Shown: positions 1-5,398 of the stretch, piece after piece | Position numbering within the stretch: position 1 is the first letter of the stretch | Layout: each line of letters starts with the position of its first letter | DNA from: Rubrivirga sp. | GTDB lineage: Bacteria; Bacteroidota; Rhodothermia; Rhodothermales; Rubricoccaceae | DNA length: 6,115 nucleotides | Direction: 5' to 3' | NCBI GenBank assembly: GCA_012269805.1 | Contig: JAAXJP010000421.1 | Location: 2,796 to 8,910 of the forward strand | Notes under the pieces: generated by a model | What the model saw: the letters and a program-made list of their open reading frames with translations, nothing else | Told to the model about the DNA's origin: nothing | Databases searched by the model: none | Position numbers and translations under genes: made by a program

Positions 1-160
1 ACCGGGGGCCATGACGATATTCTTGTGGGTTCGCTGGTGTGGGTTGGTTTGGTACGGGAGGGAGACAACGGGGCCCCTCCGAGGCGAGGTCCGTCCCTCG
101 CGGCCTCCACGGGCGTCCTCACACGATCCTGTGGTCTCTGGTGCCCTCCCCGATGCGACG
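1..160. other. Left-edge intergenic region, no supported gene
   Basis: This stretch lies downstream of the SDR gene stop and holds no coding sequence I can support. The first 60 bases are noticeably less GC-rich than the rest of the window, as expected of a promoter region. A minus-strand ATG at 12-10 runs off the left edge after four codons and could begin the next leftward gene, but that is too little to call. Two short inverted repeats are present: 57-62 with 75-80 and 84-89 with 96-101, each a 6-bp stem. Neither is followed by a T-run on the minus strand, so I do not call a terminator for the SDR gene. Confidence 0.5.
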
Positions 161-841
161 TTAGGACTCTCCCCCCGGGTCGGCGGCCCACTCACGGATC
201 GCGTCCGGGCGGTAGACGTGCCGGCCCGCCGGGCGGCCGGCCGCAATAGCGACGAGCGCGGCGGCGACGTCGTCCGCCTCGGTGGGGCGGAGGGCGGCGA
301 GGGGGCCACGGAGGACGGGCACGAGCGGCGACAGGACCGCGAGCCCCAGCCGCTCGCCCCAGCGCGTCCCGTCGCGGTCGCCCGCCAGCAGCGACGGCCG
401 GAGGATCTGGACGGCCTCGAACCCGACGCCCTCCACCGCCCGCTCGGCCTCTCCCTTCGTCCGGTTGTAGAAGATCCGCGAGTCCGGGTCGGCGCCGAGC
501 GCGCTCACGAGGAGCACCTGCGTCGCGCCGGCCGAGCGGGCCAGCTGCGCTGCCTCGAACGGGATCTCCAGGTCGACCCGCCGGAACGCCTCCTCGGAGC
601 CCGCCTGCCGCATGGTCGTGCCGAGCGCGCAGACGAGGTCGTCGCACGCGAACAGCTCGGCTTGCTCGCCGAGGCGGTCGAAGTCGACGACGTGGCCCTC
701 GTGCGACGGGCCGGCCGTCCCGATCGGCCGGCGGCCCAGCGTGACGACGCGGGACCACCGCGGGTCCGTGGCGAACCGGCGGAGCGCGTGGCCACCGACG
801 AGCCCGGTAGCGCCGAGGAGGAGGACGGTGCGGTCGGCCAT
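161..841 (-). CDS. NAD(P)-binding SDR-family protein, TIP30/HTATIP2-like (atypical SDR)
   Basis: This is a 226-residue cytoplasmic Rossmann-fold protein, probably an NAD(P)-dependent oxidoreductase or nucleotide-sugar-epimerase-like enzyme whose substrate cannot be read from sequence. The N-terminus is a beta strand followed by the dinucleotide-binding loop GATGLVG (residues 10-16). The segment CALGTTMRQAGSEEAFRRVD (71-90) is typical of the HTATIP2/TIP30-like atypical SDRs. A catalytic set can be placed as S113 in VSALGAD, then Y125 and K129 in a YxxxK motif, followed by LRPSLL (147-152). The length fits the family (roughly 210-240). I start at the ATG at 841. A TTG at 859 in the same frame would add six residues but falls inside the T-run of the upstream terminator. 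No Shine-Dalgarno sequence is visible. The ATG lies only 10 bases after that terminator, so its promoter is unclear. The fold call is firm and the reaction is unknown. Confidence 0.88.
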   Translation of the reverse strand: MADRTVLLLGATGLVGGHALRRFATDPRWSRVVTLGRRPIGTAGPSHEGHVVDFDRLGEQAELFACDDLVCALGTTMRQAGSEEAFRRVDLEIPFEAAQLARSAGATQVLLVSALGADPDSRIFYNRTKGEAERAVEGVGFEAVQILRPSLLAGDRDGTRWGERLGLAVLSPLVPVLRGPLAALRPTEADDVAAALVAIAAGRPAGRHVYRPDAIREWAADPGGES

Positions 842-851
842 AGCGGCGGGG

Positions 852-889
852 AAAAACAAAACACGGGGACGACCCGGAGGCCGTCCCCG
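852..889 (-). terminator. Rho-independent terminator of the fasciclin gene
   Basis: On the minus strand an 8-bp perfect GC-rich stem (CGGGGACG at 864-871 pairing with CGTCCCCG at 882-889, 10-base loop) is followed immediately by TGTTTTGTTTTT (863-852). This is the classic intrinsic terminator layout. It lies about 55 bases past the stop codon of the fasciclin gene and reads only in the minus direction, because no T-run follows the stem on the plus strand. It should separate the fasciclin transcript from the SDR gene. Confidence 0.78.
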
Positions 890-899
890 CTCGGAACGC

Positions 900-925
900 G
901 GCGGCGGTCAGGAGGCTCCGCCGCC
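900..925 (-). repeat. Perfect hairpin directly after the fasciclin gene
   Basis: GGCGGCGG (900-907) pairs perfectly with CCGCCGCC (918-925) across a 10-base loop. The hairpin sits 19 bases beyond the fasciclin stop and 10 bases before the stem of the intrinsic terminator, and it has the same dimensions (8-bp stem, 10-base loop). It has no T-run of its own. It may stabilise the 3' end of the fasciclin mRNA or assist termination. This role is inferred from position only. Confidence 0.5.
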
Positions 926-944
926 AGGCCCGAGGGTCCCGGTG

Positions 945-1508
945 TTACGGCATCAGGACCGAGTCGATGACGTGGGCGACGCCGTTCGAGGCGTAGACGT
1001 CGGCCTGCGTGACCGTCGCCATCCCGTTCTCGTTGCCGACCATGACGCGGCCGTTGGCCTTGGTGACCATCAGCGTCTCGCCGCTCACGGTCGTGAGCGT
1101 CTGGCCGTCGCGGAGGTCGGCGGCCGCGAGGCGGCCCGGGACAACGTGGAACGTGAGGACGCCCTGAAGCTGGCCCTGATTCTCGGGCATCAGGAGCGTG
1201 TTGAGCGCCGACTCCGGCACCATCTCGAAGGCCGAGTTCGTCGGCGCGAAGACGGTGAACGGGCCGTCGCCGCTGAGCGTCTCGGCCAGCTCGGCGGCCT
1301 GAACGGCCGAGACGAGCGTCGTGAGGTTCGACGCGTCCGAGGCGTTCTCGACGAGCGTCTGCGACGGGAGCATCATGGCGCCTCCGACCATCACGCCGGC
1401 CGAGGCGCCGCCAGCGCCTACCGACCCGTTCATCGAGGCGGAGGACGTGCAGCCGGGCACGACGACGAGGGCAAAGGCGAGGGCGCCGAGGGGAAGAATG
1501 CGATGCAT
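945..1508 (-). CDS. FAS1 (fasciclin) domain lipoprotein
   Basis: This is a 187-residue predicted lipoprotein with a single FAS1 domain, a fold linked to cell adhesion and matrix contacts. The N-terminus MHRILPLGALAFALVVVPGC is a signal peptide ending in a lipobox with the lipidated cysteine at residue 20. A Gly/Ser/Met-rich linker follows (about 21-50), and FAS1 occupies about 51-187. Its H1 motif is FTVFAPTNSAFEMVP (84-98), the conserved LTFHVVPG is at 118-125, and the H2 motif is NGVAHVIDSVLMP at the C-terminus (175-187). Domain length and motif order are normal, so the gene looks intact. I chose the ATG at 1508 because it gives a compact signal peptide. An in-frame ATG at 1541 would add 11 residues, including Pro and Arg, ahead of it and cannot be excluded. 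Neither start has a good Shine-Dalgarno sequence. Two hairpins and an intrinsic terminator follow, suggesting its own transcription unit. The ligand is unknown. Confidence 0.92.
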   Translation of the reverse strand: MHRILPLGALAFALVVVPGCTSSASMNGSVGAGGASAGVMVGGAMMLPSQTLVENASDASNLTTLVSAVQAAELAETLSGDGPFTVFAPTNSAFEMVPESALNTLLMPENQGQLQGVLTFHVVPGRLAAADLRDGQTLTTVSGETLMVTKANGRVMVGNENGMATVTQADVYASNGVAHVIDSVLMP

Positions 1509-1635
1509 GGGGTGGGGGGATCGTGGGGTGGCCGGTCGCATGAGTTTCCCCCAGCCCGGGTTCGGCCCGCTGCCTCCGACACGTCGTGCGCCGACGCCAC
1601 CGTCAGCGCTGGGACTACGGAGGCCAGCCCAGGGG

Positions 1636-1704
1636 TCAGGTCGCGGCGATAAAGACCACGATCAGCACCAGGCAGAGCGCGAGGAGGGTCAGAAAACGGT
1701 TCAT
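1636..1704 (-). CDS. 22-residue hydrophobic single-TM peptide (putative)
   Basis: On the minus strand an ATG at 1704 opens a 22-codon frame ending in TGA at 1636. The peptide starts MNRFLTLLA, continues with an unbroken run of Leu, Cys, Val, Ile and Phe, and ends VFIAAT. It has one basic residue (Arg3) at the N-terminus and no charged residue after it, as expected for a small inner-membrane peptide inserted with its N-terminus in the cytoplasm. Third codon positions are mainly G or C. It lies 127 bases upstream of the fasciclin start on the same strand. No Shine-Dalgarno sequence is visible in front of it. It could also be a chance hydrophobic frame or a leader peptide. I do not recognise a family, and the support is the composition alone. 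Confidence 0.4.
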   Translation of the reverse strand: MNRFLTLLALCLVLIVVFIAAT

Positions 1705-1788
1705 GACGACAGTACCATCCGGTTGAGCCACTACAAGCCACGGACGCGGTCGCCTGCAGTTCACGAGGCCCCGGCGCTTCGTGCTCCC

Positions 1789-1819
1789 TTGACAGGCTTG
1801 TCCGAGTCTGTCCTACAAA
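1789..1819 (+). promoter_or_regulatory. Promoter-like pair on the plus strand (weak)
   Basis: A perfect TTGACA (1789-1794) is followed after 19 bases by TACAAA (1814-1819), which matches the TATAAT consensus at four of six positions. The spacer is longer than the optimal 17. Transcription from it would run through the inverted repeat and then antisense to the 3' end of the polymerase gene, because no supported plus-strand gene follows. Bacteroidota-type housekeeping promoters use different boxes, which weakens this reading if the host belongs there. Confidence 0.25.
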
Positions 1820-1821
1820 TG

Positions 1822-1842
1822 CCATGGGGGAGATCCCCATGG
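1822..1842. repeat. Perfect inverted repeat / hairpin downstream of polB
   Basis: CCATGGGG (1822-1829) and CCCCATGG (1835-1842) form a perfect 8-bp inverted repeat around the 5-base centre GAGAT. It lies 110 bases beyond the polymerase stop. Read on the minus strand the hairpin is followed by CATTTGTAGG, a poor T-run, so it might be a weak terminator for the polymerase transcript. It could equally be a dyad operator for a DNA-binding protein, since it abuts the plus-strand promoter-like boxes. The dyad is seen directly and the function is open. Confidence 0.55.
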
Positions 1843-1952
1843 GACCGGGTTCTCCCTTCGGTACGAGTGCAGGCGGCGTCTCCGCGGCGGATCACGAGTC
1901 CACGACACGGCAGTCCGGGCTGGCTACCCACCGGCGTCCGGCCTGGGGGGCC

Positions 1953-4301
1953 TTAGAACGGGACGTCGTCTTCGACCTCGTCGGGGTCTCGCTCTCGAAC
2001 GACGAGTCGGACGCCGGCCGGGTCGAATCCGAACAAGTCCTCCTCCGAGAACACGAGTCGGAACTGGGCGGGCGTCTCGAAGAACGGCTCAAACCGGCCC
2101 GCGAGCTGGTCGAGGCGGTCGAGGTAGAACCCCGTCGCCTCGTCGGGCGCGTCGGGGTCCCAGTGGTCGGAGGCCCGGGCCGCCTCGAACACGCGCCCAC
2201 CGCCTTCGGCGATGTAGTACGCCACGCGGTCGCCGACGCGGGGCCGCCGGCCTGTTCGCTCCGCCTCCTGCTGGGCGACCTCGTAGGCCGCGCTCCGGGT
2301 CCGCTCGCCCGCCGCGACGGCCCGCTCGTACTGGCCGACCGAGGTCTTCAGCGTCTCGACGCGCTGGAAGCTCTCGACGCCCTGCCAGTCGTGGGCCTCG
2401 ATCTGGCGGCGGTGCCGGAGGTACAGGTCGTGGAGCCCCTGGACGTCCTCCTCGAGCAGCAGCCGGATCGCCTCGCGCACGAACCGCCGCCCGAACCGCT
2501 CCGACGAGCGGGAGACGAGGCTCGACCCCTTAAACGTCAGGTGCCCGTCGTAGTCGAGGAGGGCGTAGTTCTTCTTCTTGTACGACAGCATGCGCCGGTA
2601 CCGCCCGTCGAACCCGATCCGGATACCGGTGGGCATCTGCTCGCTCAGCTCTCGGACGAACGCGCGCTCCGCCGCCTCGCCCTCGACGCCCTCCGGCGGC
2701 ACGAACAGCACGCCGTCGGTGTCGACCTCGACGACCTGCGCGCCGGCCCCGCGTGCCAGCCCGATGATCTGTCGAAGGAGCTCCTGCCCCGTCCGCGCGA
2801 CCCGGTCCGCCTCGGCGAAGTCGTTGAACAGGGCGTAGCCGAAGCCCATGTTCCCGTAGAAGCTGTTGATGACGATCTTGAACGCCGACTGGCGGGCGTC
2901 GAGCTCGCCGCGCTCGTGGGCGTCCTCGGTCTCGCGCATGGCGCCTTTCGTCTCGAGCCGGAGGTCGGTGAGCCGCCGGAGGAGGCGCGGGAACAGGCCG
3001 AGCGCGTCGTCCTTCGGCTGGACGTCGTAGCTCAGCATGATCGACGGGTAGAGGCTCTCGACGTCGGCGTAGACGACGGGCCCGACGACGCCGGTCACGA
3101 ACACGTCGGTGTAGCCGCCGACGACCTGGCTGCCGAAGTCGGCGCGCGGGAGGCTGTGGCGGGCGTGGAGGTAGCCCCGCACGAACAGGCTCTCGATCTT
3201 GGCCGCGGGGCCGGTGCGGGCCGCCTGCGCGTACGGCATCGGCACCATCTGGGTGAGGTAGAACGTGCTCCCGGAGAGGTGCCGCGCGAGCCGCTCGGTC
3301 TCGGTCGCGTCGTCGATGGCGTACTCCATCAGCCGGTGCGGGTCGGTGTCCCAGACCTCGGCGATCTGGTCGCCCGGCACGTAGGTCCGGCCCTCCGGGG
3401 CGAAGCCGAAGTACTTCGCGGCGCCCTTGAGGGTGTAGTTCGGGAGGTCCCGCTTGAACACGTCGAACGCCATCACCTGGTGGAGCGTGTCGATGACGTG
3501 CCGCCCGGCAATCTCGACGGCCTCGAACTCGACGCTCCGCTCGGCGAACCGCATCGAGGTCGGGTAGGTCCGGGGGAGGCTCCCGTCGCGCCCGAGGTCG
3601 ACGGGGACGCCGTGCCGGCGGCACCGCTCGAAGAGGTACGGGAGGTCGAACCCGAAGATGTTGTGGCCCTCGATCACGTCCGGGTCGCGCTCTTTCACGA
3701 GGTCGAGCGTCTCGCGGAGGACCTCCTCCTCGGTCATGCCCGGGTCACCGACGAGCCGGTTCCACCCGGTCGAGTCGCTGAGGGCGACGAGGATGACCCG
3801 GTGCTCGGGGACCGTCGCCTGCGGGAAGCCCTCGGGGCTGTAGACCTCAATGTCGAGCTGGAGCCGGACGAGGTCGGAAAAGTCCATCCCCTTGAACAGC
3901 GTCCGCCCGGTCTGCATGAGGTACTGCTGCTCGGGCGAGCCGGGGAGGTAGACCTCGTCGGGCCGGCTCTTCTCGGTTTCCGTCGCCCGCTCGACGTGGC
4001 GGAGCGCGTCGAAGTAGCTGTTCCGGTCGGGGACGACGACGAGGTGCCGGAAAAAGCCCGCGCCGTCGAGCTCCTGAAACCGGAATCGGTCGCGGGGGAA
4101 GCGCGCCAGCAGGTCGATGTCCGACAGGAAAAAGAACGGGTGGACGCGGACGTCCTCCGCCACGACCTCCGTCGGCGAGCGGCGGCGGTAGAGCCGCATC
4201 GACCCGGGACCGACGGGGTGGAGCGCGACGATCCGCTCGGCCGGGTCGTGGCCGTAGAGGAGGGCGTCGTCGGAGATCTCGGGGGCGGGCATCTCGGCCA
4301 T
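1953..4301 (-). CDS. polB: Family B DNA polymerase (Pol II-like) with 3'-5' exonuclease domain
   Basis: This is a 782-residue template-dependent DNA polymerase, almost the length of E. coli Pol II (783). The exonuclease domain carries Exo I D150-I-E152, Exo II NIFGFD (214-219, catalytic D219) and Exo III YAIDD (327-331, D331). The polymerase domain carries motif A DVESLYPSI (413-421), motif B KIVINSFYG (475-483), motif C VDTDG (526-530, metal-binding D527 and D529) and KKKNY (575-579). All expected catalytic acids are present, so both polymerisation and proofreading should work. In bacteria such enzymes act in repair and replication restart rather than as the main replicase. Differences from the family norm are Gly530 where motif C usually has Ser, and KGSSLVSR (591-598) without the Asp that usually follows that Arg. 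The start is the ATG at 4301 with no strong ribosome site, and Met4 is an alternative. The upstream DUF5715-like gene ends 99 bases away on the same strand, so co-transcription is possible. Confidence 0.95.
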   Translation of the reverse strand: MAEMPAPEISDDALLYGHDPAERIVALHPVGPGSMRLYRRRSPTEVVAEDVRVHPFFFLSDIDLLARFPRDRFRFQELDGAGFFRHLVVVPDRNSYFDALRHVERATETEKSRPDEVYLPGSPEQQYLMQTGRTLFKGMDFSDLVRLQLDIEVYSPEGFPQATVPEHRVILVALSDSTGWNRLVGDPGMTEEEVLRETLDLVKERDPDVIEGHNIFGFDLPYLFERCRRHGVPVDLGRDGSLPRTYPTSMRFAERSVEFEAVEIAGRHVIDTLHQVMAFDVFKRDLPNYTLKGAAKYFGFAPEGRTYVPGDQIAEVWDTDPHRLMEYAIDDATETERLARHLSGSTFYLTQMVPMPYAQAARTGPAAKIESLFVRGYLHARHSLPRADFGSQVVGGYTDVFVTGVVGPVVYADVESLYPSIMLSYDVQPKDDALGLFPRLLRRLTDLRLETKGAMRETEDAHERGELDARQSAFKIVINSFYGNMGFGYALFNDFAEADRVARTGQELLRQIIGLARGAGAQVVEVDTDGVLFVPPEGVEGEAAERAFVRELSEQMPTGIRIGFDGRYRRMLSYKKKNYALLDYDGHLTFKGSSLVSRSSERFGRRFVREAIRLLLEEDVQGLHDLYLRHRRQIEAHDWQGVESFQRVETLKTSVGQYERAVAAGERTRSAAYEVAQQEAERTGRRPRVGDRVAYYIAEGGGRVFEAARASDHWDPDAPDEATGFYLDRLDQLAGRFEPFFETPAQFRLVFSEEDLFGFDPAGVRLVVRERDPDEVEDDVPF

Positions 4302-4352
4302 GCTACCCCGCAGCGGCGACGACGCTCCGTCACCGGCCCCCGCCGCCCGACT

Positions 4353-4375
4353 ACGCCGACCTGCCGGTTCGGCGT
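4353..4375 (-). repeat. Short hairpin between the DUF5715-like gene and polB
   Basis: ACGCCGA (4353-4359) pairs with TCGGCGT (4369-4375) across a 9-base loop in the 99-base gap before the polymerase start. There is no T-run on either side, so it is not an intrinsic terminator. In DNA this rich in G and C such a stem may be chance. Confidence 0.25.
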
Positions 4376-4400
4376 CGGGGCGGGGCTCGCCGAGGCGGGG

Positions 4401-5270
4401 CTACTCGGGCCTCGGCACGAGCCGCCGCGCGACCGTGATGTGGTACACCGGCTGGATCCGCTCGCGGACGACGACCAGCACGCCGTCGTCCTCGAGCTCG
4501 ATGAGCGCGCGCCCGAGCACGGCCGTCAGGCGCGAGGGGTAGTCGGCGGCGAGGCGGTCGAGGTCGGCGGCCTGCTGCTCGACGAGCTGCTCGCGGACGG
4601 ACTCGCGCAGGAACCCCGGCACGCGCTCGTCGACGCGGGGCGGCGGAGGGAGCGCGTCGGGGGCCGGCGAGTACCGCGTCGGGTTGTAGGTGATGTCGTA
4701 GGTCGTGCCGTACTCGTGGCTGGACCGGCCGGCGGCGGCGTTGACGTTCCCGCCGCGGAGGGCGGCCTGGTCGGCGCCGGTCCGCCAGACCGACGAGACG
4801 GCGAACCGGAACGGCGGGAGGCCCCGCCGGGCGAGCCGCTCGCGGAACCGGACGGCGACGCTGTCGAGGGAGGCCGCCGCGCTCGGCGTCAGGCGAGGGA
4901 CCGAGTACTCGCCGGGGAGGACCGTGTAGAGCGAGTCCGTCCCGATCGTCACGAAGCCGTAGCGATCCCCGAGGCTGTCCGCCTCAGCCCGCGTGTCGGG
5001 CGGGCCGACCCCGAACGTCTCGGCCAGCTCGACGTGGCGGGCATTCCGCGAGCGGCGGAGGAGCGCGATCTCGTCGTCGGAGAGAATCGGGATCGACTCG
5101 AACTCACGCTCGATCCGCTCGACGTATCGCTCCTGCACCGCGAAGGTCGCGGCGATGCCGGCGTTCGTCCGCATGACGAGGTACAGCGTGGCGGCGCCGA
5201 GCAGCAGCCCGAGGCCGACGGCCCACCACCGCTTTTTGCGGTACCGCGGGCGCGGCGGCCTCGCGGCCAT
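4401..5270 (-). CDS. Membrane-anchored DUF5715-like protein, probable LAS/M15-type metallopeptidase relative
   Basis: This is a 289-residue protein with a short basic N-terminus (PRPRYRKKRW), one membrane helix (about residues 15-33) and a periplasmic domain. The C-terminal half carries a LAS-type signature. SSVWRTGADQ (159-168) matches the substrate-Arg loop of M15 peptidases, with Arg163 and Gln168. SSHEYGTTYD (183-192) gives zinc ligands His185 and Asp192 with the spacing seen in VanX-like enzymes. QPVYHIT (273-279) supplies a third ligand, His277. The expected target would be cell-wall peptides, but Pro stands three residues before His277 where M15 enzymes carry the catalytic Glu. I start at the ATG at 5270. 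An in-frame GTG at 5330 would add 20 residues with similar codon use and is a real alternative. Frame further upstream overlaps the next gene and is not credible. It is paralogous to the neighbour at 5399-6115. The DUF5715 name rests on remembered motifs. Confidence 0.82.
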   Translation of the reverse strand: MAARPPRPRYRKKRWWAVGLGLLLGAATLYLVMRTNAGIAATFAVQERYVERIEREFESIPILSDDEIALLRRSRNARHVELAETFGVGPPDTRAEADSLGDRYGFVTIGTDSLYTVLPGEYSVPRLTPSAAASLDSVAVRFRERLARRGLPPFRFAVSSVWRTGADQAALRGGNVNAAAGRSSHEYGTTYDITYNPTRYSPAPDALPPPPRVDERVPGFLRESVREQLVEQQAADLDRLAADYPSRLTAVLGRALIELEDDGVLVVVRERIQPVYHITVARRLVPRPE

Positions 5271-5398
5271 GGGTGTCGAGCCCGGGCGGGGCTCGATCAG
5301 CGGTTCGACGTCGGGGGCGGACTCAGACACAGTGGGGAAGGGGGGCAGGGAAACGGAACGGCGGGCGGATCGGTCCGGTCGCGTCGGCTCCTCGCTGC

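Larger units (their letters stand above)
1509..1952. other. Intergenic region between fasciclin and polB genes
   Basis: This 444-base stretch separates the polymerase stop from the fasciclin start. It contains a hydrophobic mini-ORF (1636-1704, minus), a perfect inverted repeat (1822-1842) and a plus-strand promoter-like pair (1789-1819). A longer minus-strand frame (1430-1840, 136 codons) crosses it and overlaps the fasciclin gene, but it has no recognisable domain and reads like chance sequence. I see no tRNA, rRNA or mobile-element signature. The fasciclin promoter should lie here, but I cannot point to convincing boxes. Confidence 0.6.

Noticed and set aside
57..101. Hairpins that might terminate the SDR transcript
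   Set aside because: Both stems are only 6 bp and neither is followed by a T-run on the minus strand, so in this GC-rich DNA they are not distinguishable from chance.
11..970. A 319-codon plus-strand frame across the left end
   Set aside because: It lies antisense to the SDR gene, which has Rossmann and YxxxK motifs, and runs across the terminator. The product is Arg/Gly/Pro-rich low complexity.
1430..1840. A 136-codon minus-strand frame in the polB-fasciclin gap
   Set aside because: It overlaps the lipoprotein signal region in another frame, has no recognisable domain, and its composition shifts along its length as expected of chance reading.
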